A stretch of 64,000 bases of DNA from Couchioplanes caeruleus (GCF_003751945.1 NZ_RJKL01000001.1:7768501-7832500); one strand, 5' to 3'. Numbered from the stretch's first letter, positions 26,142 through 35,164 are shown. The notes: generated by a model not told the origin, from the letters alone. Made by a program: numbers and translations.

Positions 26142-26172
26142 TCGATTAGGCCCGTCGACCGCCCCTCGAGTG
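26142..26172. promoter_or_regulatory. Candidate SARP boxes in a divergent promoter
   Basis: TCGATTA (26142), TCGACCG (26155) and TCGAGTG (26166) lie between the divergent FAD monooxygenase and POT genes. The last two are exactly 11 bp apart; the first is 13 bp away, so the array is less regular than the one at 10160. A TACCGG sits 6 nt downstream of the last copy. Confidence 0.45.
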
Positions 26173-26229
26173 GTTTTGTACCGGCCACGCCGAGACTTTC
26201 GCCGACATCACCTCGACAGGGAGTGCGGC

Positions 26230-27729
26230 ATGGCGTCGATACTCGACCGTCCGGTGCGCCCGGGCATGGCCGGACGGCTCTTCCAGGGCCAGCCGGCCTG
26301 GTTCGGCACGCTGTTCTGGATGGACATGTGGGAGCGCTTCAGCTTCTACGGCATGACCGCCATCCTCTACCTGTACGCCAGTGCGCCCGTCTCCGACGGC
26401 GGCTTCGGGCTGCCGGCCGCGGGTGCCGCGGCCCTGTTCGGCACCTACATGTCCCTGGTCTTCCTCGCCGCCCTGCCCGGCGGCTGGCTGGCCGACCGGG
26501 TGCTCGGCACCCGGCGCGCGGTCGTGCTCGGCGGCGCCGGCATCGCCGCCGGCCACGCGGTGTTGAGCCTGCCGGTGCGCTGGTCGCTCTACGTGGGACT
26601 GCTGCTCGTGATCGCCGGCACCGGGCTGCTCAAGCCCGCCATGGCCGCGCTCGTGACCAGCCCGCACCGCGACGACGACCGGCGCCGCGAGGCCGCGATG
26701 TCGATCTTCTACATGAGCATCCAGCTCAGCGCGCTGCTGGCCCCGGTCGTGGTCGGCCTGCTCGCCGAGAAGGTCGCCTGGCACCTCGGCTTCGGCGCGG
26801 CGGCGATCGGCATGACCGCCGGGCTGATCGTGTACGCGGCGGGGGCGCGCCGCTTCGGCGACCTCGGCCTGCGGCCGGCGGCACCGCTGCCGCCCGAGCG
26901 CCGCCGCGTGCTGGGTCGCCGCGCCGGCACCGTCCTGGGCGCGGTGGGCCTCGCCCTGGTCGTGGGTGCAACGACCGGCGTCGTCCACATCGAACACGTG
27001 CTGATCGCCTCCGGCCTGCTGCTGCTCGCCCTGCCGGTCGGCTACGTCGTGGCGCTGCGCCGCATCCCGGCGCTGACGAGCGCGGACCGCGGCCGGCTCG
27101 GCGCGTACGTGGTGCTGCTCGCCGGCTCGTCGATCTTCTGGCTGCTCTACGCCCAGGGCGGCTCGGTGCTCGCGATGTTCGCCCAGCGGCACACCGACCG
27201 CGACGTCGCCGGCTGGACGGTGCCGGTGAGCTGGTTCCAGTCGGCCCACCCGCTCTTCATCCTGGTGCTGGCGCCGCTCTTCGCCGCGCTCTGGCTGCGG
27301 CTGGGCCGCCGGGTCGACGTGCCGGTCAAGTTCGCCGGCGCCCTGGTGTGCGCCGGCGCGAGCTGGCTGCTGCTGGCCGTCGCGGCCCACCTCGCCTCCG
27401 GGGGTGACCCGGTGTCGCCGCTCTGGCTGCTGACCGCGTTCCTGCTGCAGGTCTGCGGCGAGCTGGCGCTGGCACCGGTCGGGCTGAGCCTGGCCGTCAA
27501 GGTCGCGCCCGCCGGCTACACCAACCAGTACCTGGGCCTCTTCTGGCTCTTCGCGGCCGTGGGCGCCGGTATCGGCGGCCAGCTCGCCGCGCTCGCCGAG
27601 ACGCTGTCCCTGTCCGCCTACTTCCTGCTCTTCGGCGCGCTCGCCACCGCCGTGGGCGTCGTCCTGTTCGGTGCCGTGCGGTGGCTGCGCGGCCACGTCG
27701 GCGACGCACCCGCGGCACCCACCGCCTGA
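26230..27729 (+). CDS. POT-family (peptide MFS) transporter
   Basis: A 499-aa membrane protein with about 12-14 hydrophobic helices. The proton-dependent oligopeptide transporter signature is visible as WERFSFYGMTAILYLY in TM1, and GTYMSLVFLAALPGGWLADR follows. ATG at 26230 has AGGGAG 6 nt upstream. In antibiotic clusters such carriers can export peptides or unusual metabolites, so with the MMPL pump this may be a second efflux route; it could equally import a precursor. Confidence 0.9.
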   Translation: MASILDRPVRPGMAGRLFQGQPAWFGTLFWMDMWERFSFYGMTAILYLYASAPVSDGGFGLPAAGAAALFGTYMSLVFLAALPGGWLADRVLGTRRAVVLGGAGIAAGHAVLSLPVRWSLYVGLLLVIAGTGLLKPAMAALVTSPHRDDDRRREAAMSIFYMSIQLSALLAPVVVGLLAEKVAWHLGFGAAAIGMTAGLIVYAAGARRFGDLGLRPAAPLPPERRRVLGRRAGTVLGAVGLALVVGATTGVVHIEHVLIASGLLLLALPVGYVVALRRIPALTSADRGRLGAYVVLLAGSSIFWLLYAQGGSVLAMFAQRHTDRDVAGWTVPVSWFQSAHPLFILVLAPLFAALWLRLGRRVDVPVKFAGALVCAGASWLLLAVAAHLASGGDPVSPLWLLTAFLLQVCGELALAPVGLSLAVKVAPAGYTNQYLGLFWLFAAVGAGIGGQLAALAETLSLSAYFLLFGALATAVGVVLFGAVRWLRGHVGDAPAAPTA

Positions 27730-27747
27730 CCTAAGGAGTTGTCAGCC

Positions 27748-28650
27748 ATGGCAAAGAAGATGACCGTAGCGGTGCTCGGCCTGGGCGGCATGGGCGGCGG
27801 CCTCGCCCACCGGCTCTGCGACCTGGGCTGGTCTCCCGTGGTGTGGAACCGCTCGGCCGAGCGGGCCGCGGGCTTCGCGGGCGTGGCGGCCCGGATCGCC
27901 GCCACCCCGGCCGACGCGGCCGACGGCACGGACGTGGCCCTGATCAGCCTCGCCGACGAGAGCGCGGTGGAGGCGGTGCTCTTCGGCCCGGACGGACTGG
28001 CCGGGGCGCTCAAGCCGGGCGCGGTGGTGATCGACGCGTCGACGGTGACGCCGGCGTTCTCCCGCGACGTGACCCGCCGGCTCGCCGAGGCCGGGGTGGG
28101 CCGCGTCGAGGCCACCCTGATCGGCAACCCGGCGCAGGCCCGCCACGGCGAGGCCCGAGTGTTCGCGGCCGGCGCGCCGGAGACCGTCGCACACGTCCGC
28201 GACCTGCTGGTGGCGCTCGGCCGGCAGCTCGTCGAGCTCGGCGCGACCGGGAACGCGAGCACGATGAAGCTCGTCCTCAACTCGCTGCTCGGCGCCCAGC
28301 TCGTGTCCCTGGCCGAGGCGGTCAGCTACGGCGAGAAGGCCGGACTGGACCGGGATCTGTTGCTGCAGACCATCTCCGACAGTGCGTTCAGCTCCCCGGT
28401 CATGTCGTACCGGTGCGCCGTGATGCGCGAGGAGCGCTACGACCGGCCCACGTTCCGCGCCGAGCTGATGGAGAAGGACCTGCGATTCGCGATCGGCGAC
28501 GCGGCCGAGCACGGCGTGACCCTGCCGGTGATCGCCACGGCCGACGAGCGCTACCGGGCGCTGGTCGATTCCGGGCGCGGCGGACTGGACGCGGCGGCCA
28601 TCTTGCTACAGCAGTTCACCGATGGTGGCGTCCGGAACGAGACGGCCTGA
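27748..28650 (+). CDS. 6-phosphogluconate-dehydrogenase-like NAD(P) oxidoreductase
   Basis: A 300-aa enzyme of the beta-hydroxyacid dehydrogenase / imine reductase superfamily. The N-terminal VLGLGGMGGGLA binds NAD(P), and the conserved lysine K174 lies in NASTMKLVLN, the catalytic position of hydroxyacid dehydrogenases. ATG at 27748 follows AAGGAG by 9 nt. Its stop overlaps the start of the first Asn-synthetase-like gene (TGATG). Because imine reductases keep this fold and amine chemistry is prominent here, either a hydroxyacid or an imine substrate is possible. Confidence 0.88.
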   Translation: MAKKMTVAVLGLGGMGGGLAHRLCDLGWSPVVWNRSAERAAGFAGVAARIAATPADAADGTDVALISLADESAVEAVLFGPDGLAGALKPGAVVIDASTVTPAFSRDVTRRLAEAGVGRVEATLIGNPAQARHGEARVFAAGAPETVAHVRDLLVALGRQLVELGATGNASTMKLVLNSLLGAQLVSLAEAVSYGEKAGLDRDLLLQTISDSAFSSPVMSYRCAVMREERYDRPTFRAELMEKDLRFAIGDAAEHGVTLPVIATADERYRALVDSGRGGLDAAAILLQQFTDGGVRNETA

Positions 28651-30512
28651 TGTCAGCTCTGGTCGGCTGGGTGGACTACGCCCGCGACCAGCGTCGGGAA
28701 CGGCCGGTGCTGCGGGCGATGGTGGGTGCCCTCGCGGCCCGCGGCCCCGACGACGAGGCGCTGTGGGTGGCTCCGTGCGCCGCGCTCGGCTTCCGGCACC
28801 TCGCCGTCCACGGGGATTTCTCGCCCCAGCCGTACACGGCGCGCACCGCGGAGGGACCCGTCACGGTCTGCGTGACCGGCGCGCCGACGGGGCTGGCCGA
28901 GCTGCGCGGCCGGCTCGCCGGGCGCGGCATGGCGCCCGCGCCGGAGACCGGCGTCGCGGGCCTCGTCGCGCACGCCTACCTGGCCGAGGGCCCCTCGGGG
29001 GTGACCGGGCTGACCGGGGCGTTCGCCGTGGCGGTCTGGGACGGGCGCGCCGAGGAACTGCTGCTGGTCCGCGACCGGCTCGGCACCCAGCCGATCTACT
29101 ACCACCTGACCGACAGCGGGATCGTCTTCGCCTCGGAACGCAAGGGGCTGCTGGCGCATCCGGCGGTCGAGGCGCAGATCGACCTCAACGGCCTGCGCGA
29201 GCTGTTCACCTGCGCGGGCGCGGCCGGGCACGGCGTCTTCGCCGGCGTGCACCAGGTCCGCGCCGGGGAGATGGTCCGCTACGGCAGGGCCGGGCTGACG
29301 CACCGGCGCTACTGGAGGCTGACCACCGAGGCGCACACCGACGACCTGGCCACCACCGTCGGCACCGTGCGAGAGCTGCTCGAGGAGAGCGTCGCCAGCC
29401 ACTTCGCCGGCGGCGACGACATCGGCATCCTGCTCGACGGCACCCTCGAATCCTCGGCGATGACCGCCCTGGCCGCCCGGAAGCTGGCTCGTGGTGCCGG
29501 CGAGCGGCTGCGGACCTTCACCGTCACCGTCGCCCGGCAGTCGGAGTGCGTGCCGCCGGAGGACGTGAGGTCGAGCCCGGACGCCCGCTTCGTCGCGGAC
29601 GTGGTGCGCCGGGTGGGCGCCGAGCACACCGACGTCGTGCTCGACACCGCGGACATCCTGGACCCGCTGGCCCGCGCCGCGGCGCTGCGGGCCCGCGACG
29701 TGCCCGACCCGCTCGGCAGCGCGAACATCTCGACGTATCTGCTCTGCTGCGAGGCCGGCCAGCATGTGCGTGGCGCGCTCTCCGACGAGCTCGCCGACGC
29801 GATCTTCGGCTGCCATGCCGGGGCGTGCGACGCGCCGGCGACCGACTGGCAGACCCTGCCCTGGATCGCGCTCGCGCGGCAGCGGGGCGGCCGGTACGGC
29901 TTCGGCGGCGACCTGCTCGACCCGAACCTGCGCGCCAAGCTCGACCTCAACGGATACTGCCACGACGAGTGGGCCCGGTCCGTCGCCGACGCGGAGCATC
30001 TGCCCGGCGAGGACGAGCGGGACCGCCGGATGCGCCGTACCGCGTACCTGCGGCTGACCCGCTGGGACCAGACCCGGCTGTTGCACCGGGAGTCGCTGGC
30101 CATGGCGGCAGGGGTGCAGGCGCGCATGCCGTTCGGCGACCACCGGCTGGTCCAGTACGTCTACAACGTGCCGTGGGCGATGAAGAACTTCGACGGCAAG
30201 GAGAAGAGCCTGTTGCGGGCCGCCGTCGGGGATCTGCTGCCGCCCTCGGTACGGCACCGGCCGGCGAGTCCGTATCCCGCCGCCCCGGATCCCGCGTACG
30301 GGCGCTGGCTGGTCGACGAGCTCGCCGCCCTGCTCGCCGATCCCAGCTCGCCCGCCGCCGCACTGGTGGACGCCGGTGGCATCCGCGCCCTGCAGGCCGA
30401 CCAGCGCGTGCTCGTCGCGGGGCCCGGAGCCTGGGTCGCCCGGGCCAGCGCCGAGATGGTGCTCGCCCTGGACGCCTGGCTGCGTCGCTACGGCGTGCGG
30501 GTCGCGCTCTGA
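28650..30512 (+). CDS. Asparagine-synthetase-like protein with degenerate motifs
   Basis: A 620-aa protein with the two-domain plan of class B asparagine synthetases: an N-terminal Ntn glutaminase-like domain (about 1-210) and a C-terminal ATP-pyrophosphatase-like domain. Both catalytic signatures are altered. The N-terminal nucleophile Cys is Ser2 (MSALVGW), and the ATP loop SGGxDS is replaced by DGTLES (263-268). Relatives in aromatic polyketide clusters form amides on a carboxylated intermediate. The paralogue at 31018 keeps the ATP loop, so this copy may be a structural partner or pseudoenzyme. It is coupled by overlap to the upstream oxidoreductase gene. Confidence 0.88.
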   Translation: MSALVGWVDYARDQRRERPVLRAMVGALAARGPDDEALWVAPCAALGFRHLAVHGDFSPQPYTARTAEGPVTVCVTGAPTGLAELRGRLAGRGMAPAPETGVAGLVAHAYLAEGPSGVTGLTGAFAVAVWDGRAEELLLVRDRLGTQPIYYHLTDSGIVFASERKGLLAHPAVEAQIDLNGLRELFTCAGAAGHGVFAGVHQVRAGEMVRYGRAGLTHRRYWRLTTEAHTDDLATTVGTVRELLEESVASHFAGGDDIGILLDGTLESSAMTALAARKLARGAGERLRTFTVTVARQSECVPPEDVRSSPDARFVADVVRRVGAEHTDVVLDTADILDPLARAAALRARDVPDPLGSANISTYLLCCEAGQHVRGALSDELADAIFGCHAGACDAPATDWQTLPWIALARQRGGRYGFGGDLLDPNLRAKLDLNGYCHDEWARSVADAEHLPGEDERDRRMRRTAYLRLTRWDQTRLLHRESLAMAAGVQARMPFGDHRLVQYVYNVPWAMKNFDGKEKSLLRAAVGDLLPPSVRHRPASPYPAAPDPAYGRWLVDELAALLADPSSPAAALVDAGGIRALQADQRVLVAGPGAWVARASAEMVLALDAWLRRYGVRVAL

Positions 30513-30550
30513 CATCTCCCGACCAAGGTCACACCCACACAGGAGGAACC

Positions 30551-30931
30551 ATGCCGTACGCCGCAATCACCTACAACGTCAAGCCCGGGCACGAGGAGGA
30601 GATCGCCGAGATCTTCGCCAACTTCCAGCGGGTCAGCTCGCCCGCCGTCCGCGACCAGGACGGCGCCGCCGTCGGCAAGCTGCTCGGCACCGCCGTGTTC
30701 ATCAAGGACACGGTGATGGTGCGGGTCATCCACTACGAGGGCGACTTCGCGCACATCGCCCGCACGATGGCCGCGCAGAAGGGCGTGCACGACATCGAGG
30801 ACAAGCTCGCGCCGTTCCTCGCCGAGCAGCGCGAGACCGTCACCGCCGAGGGCTTCGGTGCGTACTTCCGCAACGCCACCATGCGCTGCATCTCGCAGCT
30901 TTCCGTCGACACCCTGCCGGCGCGCGCCTGA
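30551..30931 (+). CDS. SchA/CurD-domain protein
   Basis: A 126-aa protein matching the SchA/CurD family found in spore-pigment and pentangular polyphenol clusters (whiE ORFI, curD relatives). It begins MPYAAITYNVKPGHEEEI, then has LLGTAVFIKDTVMVRVIHYEG and ends with FRNATMRCISQL, all typical. The fold is a dimeric ferredoxin-like barrel related to ABM proteins. The exact reaction is not established; oxygenation or a cyclase-complex role is usually proposed. AGGAGGAACC directly precedes the ATG. Confidence 0.87.
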   Translation: MPYAAITYNVKPGHEEEIAEIFANFQRVSSPAVRDQDGAAVGKLLGTAVFIKDTVMVRVIHYEGDFAHIARTMAAQKGVHDIEDKLAPFLAEQRETVTAEGFGAYFRNATMRCISQLSVDTLPARA

Positions 30932-30941
30932 AACGGCGGTC

Positions 30942-30970
30942 TCGAACCGCCCTGTATCCGGATTCGAGTG
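30942..30970. promoter_or_regulatory. Possible SARP half-array upstream of the second Asn-synthetase gene
   Basis: TCGAACC (30942) and TCGAGTG (30964) are 22 bp apart, twice the 11-bp SARP period, with no good heptamer between. The second copy overlaps the hairpin at 30965-30992. This is weak evidence by itself. Confidence 0.3.
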
Positions 30971-30992
30971 CCACCGGCGACGGTGGCACTCG
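30965..30992 (+). terminator. 11-bp hairpin between SchA/CurD and Asn-synthetase genes
   Basis: CGAGTGCCACC (30965-30975) and GGTGGCACTCG (30982-30992) pair perfectly around a 6-nt loop. It stands 34 nt after the SchA/CurD stop and 25 nt before the next ATG with no U-run, so it may weaken rather than end transcription, or protect the mRNA end. Confidence 0.55.
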
Positions 30993-31017
30993 TACGCATC
31001 GAGGAGAGGTAACGCCC

Positions 31018-32853
31018 ATGTCAGGACTCGTAGGCTGGATCGACTTCGCGCGCGACCTGGAGCGGCAGAAGCCGACGGTCATCACCATGACCGCCACGCT
31101 CGCGCAGCGCGGCCCGGACGCCGAGGCGGTGTGGGTGTCCCGGCACGCCGCGCTCGGCTATCGCACGCTCGCCATCGACGAACCCACCGAGGCACAGCCC
31201 TTCGTCGTCAACCTCGGCGACCGGGCCGTCGCCGGTGTGGTCTCCGGATGGCCCACCGGCCTGGACACCCTGCGGGCCAAGCTGCGCCCGGTGGAGGGCA
31301 CCGGGATCGACACCGCCGGCACGGCCGAGCTGTTCGTGCGGGCGTACCTGCGCTGGGGCACGACCTTCGTGCCGGAGCTGACCGGCACCTTCGCGATCGC
31401 GATCTGGGACGGGCGCACCGACGAGCTGGTGCTGGTCCGCGACCACCTCGGCGGCCAGCCCCTCTACTACGTCGAGACCCCCACCGGCCTGGTGTTCGGC
31501 TCCGAGCGCAAGGCCCTGCTCGCGCATCCCGAGGTGCACCCCCGGGTGGACGCCGCGGGCCTGCGCGAGGCCATCTCCCAGGCGCTGCCGCACGGCGGCA
31601 TCTTCGGCGGCTTCGGCCGGGTGGGTGGCGCCGAGATCGCGCGCTACGACCGTTCGGGCTGGCGCCGCGAACGGTACTGGAAGTTCACCACCGAGCCGCA
31701 CACCGACGACTACGAGACCACCGTGGCCACCGTGCGCGACATGCTCGCCACCAGCGTGCGGCAGAACATGGGGGACGACCCGTCGCGGATGCTCGTCATG
31801 CTCTCCGGCGGCATCGACTCGTCCTCGGTGGCCGCCCTGGCCGCGGAGGAGCTGCGCCGGCGCGGCACCGGCCCGCTGCAGACGTTCACCATCGACTTCG
31901 CCCGCAGCGAGTTCCAGGCGGACGTCATGCGCAGCACCAACGACACGCCCTTCGCCCAGCAGGTCGCCGAGCGGATCGGCGCCAAGCACACCCTGGTCGA
32001 GCTGGAGACCAACGACATCCTCGACCCCGTCGTGCGGCTCGGCATGCTGCGTTCCAAGGACTTCCCGACCCGGCAGTACGACATGGACACGGCGCAGTAC
32101 CTGACCGTGCACCGCGCCGCCGAGCAGGGCTGCAAGGTGGTCTTCGCCGGCTACGGCGGCGACAAGTACTTCCAGGGCGCCACCTGGTACACCCACCGGG
32201 ACCTGGTCGAGTCGGGCACGTTCCCGTGGATCGCGCTGGCCCAGAAGTACGGCTCCCGGCACGGCTTCGGCACCGGCCTGCTCAACGCGGACACGCTCGC
32301 CGCGCTCGACCTGCCCACCTACTACGCCGACGAGTACGCGACCGCCGTCGGCGAGGTCGAGTTCCTGCCGGGAGAGGACGACTGGCAGCGGAAGATGCGC
32401 ACGATCGCGTACCTGATGAACACGCGGTTCAGCATCGACGCCGGCTCGTACGCCGCCGCCGGGCTGCAGTTGCGCTCGCCGATCAACTACCACCGGCTGG
32501 TGCAGTACGCGTACAACATCCCGAACGCCATGCACAACACCGGCGACATCGAGAAGGCGGTCCTGCGTCAGGCGGTCGCCGACCTGCTGCCGTCCTCGGT
32601 CCTGCAACGGCACCGCAGCGCCTCGCCGGTCAGCAACAACCCCGACTACCCGGCCGGCCTGCAACGCGAGATCGCGGCCATCGTCGCGGATCCCAAGGCT
32701 CCGGTCCGCGAGATCATCGACCTCGACCGCGCCGCCGACCTCGCCGGGGACCTGCCGCGGCTCGCCAAGGACCGGATGGCCCGGGCGGACGTCGAGCTCG
32801 CCATCCAGCTCAACCTATGGCTCGACCACTACCGGGTGCGGCTCGCGCTCTGA
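31018..32853 (+). CDS. Asparagine-synthetase-like amidotransferase
   Basis: A 611-aa class B asparagine synthetase homologue. The ATP-pyrophosphatase loop is canonical (SGGIDS, 263-268), so it can adenylate a carboxylate and form an amide. The N-terminal residue after Met is Ser (MSGLVGW) instead of the glutaminase Cys, so ammonia transfer from glutamine may be lost, and free ammonia or another amine could be the donor. Such genes occur in clusters for isoquinolone- or amide-bearing aromatic polyketides. GAGGAGAGG precedes the ATG. The paralogue at 28650 aligns residue for residue at the loop. Confidence 0.9.
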   Translation: MSGLVGWIDFARDLERQKPTVITMTATLAQRGPDAEAVWVSRHAALGYRTLAIDEPTEAQPFVVNLGDRAVAGVVSGWPTGLDTLRAKLRPVEGTGIDTAGTAELFVRAYLRWGTTFVPELTGTFAIAIWDGRTDELVLVRDHLGGQPLYYVETPTGLVFGSERKALLAHPEVHPRVDAAGLREAISQALPHGGIFGGFGRVGGAEIARYDRSGWRRERYWKFTTEPHTDDYETTVATVRDMLATSVRQNMGDDPSRMLVMLSGGIDSSSVAALAAEELRRRGTGPLQTFTIDFARSEFQADVMRSTNDTPFAQQVAERIGAKHTLVELETNDILDPVVRLGMLRSKDFPTRQYDMDTAQYLTVHRAAEQGCKVVFAGYGGDKYFQGATWYTHRDLVESGTFPWIALAQKYGSRHGFGTGLLNADTLAALDLPTYYADEYATAVGEVEFLPGEDDWQRKMRTIAYLMNTRFSIDAGSYAAAGLQLRSPINYHRLVQYAYNIPNAMHNTGDIEKAVLRQAVADLLPSSVLQRHRSASPVSNNPDYPAGLQREIAAIVADPKAPVREIIDLDRAADLAGDLPRLAKDRMARADVELAIQLNLWLDHYRVRLAL

Positions 32854-32882
32854 GGTCCGCCGGTCCCCTGGGAGGGAGATTC

Positions 32883-33932
32883 ATGATCTTCGACAACGTC
32901 CTCGAGACGATCGGGCGTACCCCGGTCGTGCGGCTGCGGTGCCTCGACCGCTCGTACGGCTCCGAGATTCTCATCAAGCTCGAGTCCTTCAACCCGGCCG
33001 GCAGCATCAAGGACCGGCCGGCCCTGCAGATGATCACCGCGGCGGAGCGCGACGGCCGGCTCCGCCCCGGTGGCACGATCGTCGAGTCGTCCTCGGGCAA
33101 CATGGGCAAGGCGCTCGCGCTGATCGGGGCGGTCAGCGGCTACCGCGTCATCATCGTGGTCGACCCGAAGGCGCCGGAGTCCATGCTGAAGTTCGTCGCC
33201 GCGCTCGGCGCCGAGGTCGAGGTGGTCCGGCAGCCCGACGAGAACGGCGGATACCAGCGCCCGCGTCGCGAGCGGGTGGAGCAGCTCGTCGCCTCCATCC
33301 CCGGTGCCTTCTGGCCCAACCAGATGCACAATCCCGACAACCCCCGGGCCCACGCCGAGAACACCGCCCGCGAACTGCTCGACGACGTGCCGCAGTTCGA
33401 CGTGCTGATGGCCACGGCGAGCACGGGCGGACACATCAGCGGCCTGGCCCGCACGGTCAAGGAGAAGCTGCCCGAGGTCACCACGGTCGCGGTGGACGCG
33501 GTGGGTTCGGCGGCGTTCGGCCATCGGTTCCACGGGTACGTCATGCGCGGGCTCGGACTCGCCTGGCGCCCCGGCAACCTGGAGATGTCGCTCGTCGACC
33601 GGGTGCACCTGGTCGACGACTCCGAGGGGATCGCGACGAGCCGGCTGCTCGCCCGTACCGAAGGACTGATGGTGGGTGAGTCGGCGGGCGCGGCGATCTT
33701 CGCCGCGCTGCACCACGCGCAGCACCACCCCGGCTCCCGGATCGTCGTCGTGGCGGCGGACGGCGCGGTCAACTACCTCGGCGAGTCGTTCGACGATGGC
33801 TGGTTGCAGGCCAAGGGCCTCGCCGGCCGGATCGCCGCGGCCGGGCTCGGCGACCTCGACGGGTTGCTGGCGGCGGCCCGCGATCCCAGCCACCCCTCGG
33901 TCGCCGTCGCCGACCTGCTGGCCCTGACCTGA
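32883..33932 (+). CDS. Cysteine-synthase-fold PLP enzyme (SbnA/CysK-like)
   Basis: A 349-aa fold-type II PLP enzyme. The Schiff-base lysine is K43 in NPAGSIKDRP, and the phosphate-binding and substrate loop ESSSGNMGKALAL follows. The segment DENGGYQRPRRERV and the later FWPNQMHNPDNPRAH are closer to SbnA-type enzymes (O-phosphoserine plus an amino-acid donor, toward 2,3-diaminopropionate) than to plain cysteine synthase; that is a visual judgement. GGGAGGGAG precedes the ATG at 32883. It is followed by an M24 hydrolase, and the pair may make or release an unusual amino compound. Confidence 0.87.
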   Translation: MIFDNVLETIGRTPVVRLRCLDRSYGSEILIKLESFNPAGSIKDRPALQMITAAERDGRLRPGGTIVESSSGNMGKALALIGAVSGYRVIIVVDPKAPESMLKFVAALGAEVEVVRQPDENGGYQRPRRERVEQLVASIPGAFWPNQMHNPDNPRAHAENTARELLDDVPQFDVLMATASTGGHISGLARTVKEKLPEVTTVAVDAVGSAAFGHRFHGYVMRGLGLAWRPGNLEMSLVDRVHLVDDSEGIATSRLLARTEGLMVGESAGAAIFAALHHAQHHPGSRIVVVAADGAVNYLGESFDDGWLQAKGLAGRIAAAGLGDLDGLLAAARDPSHPSVAVADLLALT

Positions 33933-33957
33933 GCCGGCTCCCGCCAAGGAGGATCTC

Positions 33958-35154
33958 ATGCTGGCACACCTCGACCGGCTCGCGCGCCGGATGGACGAGG
34001 CCGGCCTCGACGCGTTCGTCGCCACCACGTTCGAGAACGTCTACTACCTGACCGGGGTGGCGAGCCAGCCCGCGCAGACCCACCCGCACGGCGGCCGCTG
34101 CCTGGCCGTGGTCGTCCGCGACCGGCTCGCGACGCCGTACTTCCTCACCTCACGGTGCGACGTCGACCAGTTCCTCGACGCAGCCGTGCCGCTGGCCGGC
34201 GCGGTCGGCTTCGGCACGTTCCACCGGGAGCTGGCCGACGACGCCGTGCTGACCCCCGGCGAACAGCGCCTCTACGACGTGTCGGTCCTCGGGCCGACGC
34301 CGGCGACGGCGCTGGACGCGCTGGCGAACGTGCTGCGCGAGGCCGGGGTGGCGGGCGGCACGGTCGGGATCGACGAGAAGGGAGCACCGTTCGGCTTCCT
34401 CGACGCCCTGGGCGATGCGCTGCCCGGGACGCGGGTGGTGCCCGCCGCCGAGGACCTGCGCTGGGTCCGCAAGGTCAAGACGCCGGCCGAGGTGGAGCGG
34501 ATCACCGCCTCGGCCGCGGCTGCCGAGGCGGGCATCCGGGCGGCCGTCGCGGCCGCCCGGCCCGGTGCCACCGAACGCGAGCTCGTCCGCGAGTTCGAGC
34601 TCGAGGTCGTCCGCCACGGCGCCCGGCCCAAGTTCACGCTCATCAAGTTCGGCCGCTCGGCCGTCGGCGGCCAGCAACGGCCGACCGACGTGCCGCTGCG
34701 CCGCGGCGACGGCATCTGGTTCGACGTCGGATGCGTGCTGAACGGCTACTGGTCGGACCTGGCGCGGACGTTCGCCCTCGGCGAGCCCGACGCCAAGCTG
34801 GCCCGCTACTACGACGCTGTGCTCGCCGGCGAGGAGCGCGGGATCGCCGAGGCGCGGCCGGGGCTGCGGGGCAAGGAGCTGTTCGACATCACCGTCGACG
34901 GCGTCCGCCGGGCCGGCATCGCGCACTACCGCCGCCACCACGTCGGGCACGGCATCGGCGTGGAGATCTACGAACCCGTCCTGATCACGCCGAACAGCGA
35001 GGACGTGATCGAGATCGGCACCGTGGTCAACATCGAGACGCCGTACTACGAGTTCGGCTTCGGCGCGGTGCACGTGGAGGACCCGTTCGTCGTGGAGCCC
35101 GAGGGCAACCGGCTCCTCACCACGCTGGACCGCGGGCTCGGCGTTCTCGGCTGA
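33958..35154 (+). CDS. M24-family (creatinase/prolidase-like) metallohydrolase
   Basis: A 398-aa pita-bread-fold protein with an N-terminal creatinase-like domain and a C-terminal catalytic domain. Metal ligands appear in order: two Asp (WFDVGCVLNGYWSDLART), a His in HHVGHGIGVE, a Glu in VNIETPYYE and a Glu in VHVEDPF, so dinuclear metal binding looks intact. Family members cleave Xaa-Pro peptides or C-N bonds as in creatine. AGGAGG precedes the ATG by 6 nt. A tailoring or release role on an amino-acid-derived part of the product is inference. Confidence 0.88.
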   Translation: MLAHLDRLARRMDEAGLDAFVATTFENVYYLTGVASQPAQTHPHGGRCLAVVVRDRLATPYFLTSRCDVDQFLDAAVPLAGAVGFGTFHRELADDAVLTPGEQRLYDVSVLGPTPATALDALANVLREAGVAGGTVGIDEKGAPFGFLDALGDALPGTRVVPAAEDLRWVRKVKTPAEVERITASAAAAEAGIRAAVAAARPGATERELVREFELEVVRHGARPKFTLIKFGRSAVGGQQRPTDVPLRRGDGIWFDVGCVLNGYWSDLARTFALGEPDAKLARYYDAVLAGEERGIAEARPGLRGKELFDITVDGVRRAGIAHYRRHHVGHGIGVEIYEPVLITPNSEDVIEIGTVVNIETPYYEFGFGAVHVEDPFVVEPEGNRLLTTLDRGLGVLG

Positions 35155-35164
35155 CCCGCCGCCG

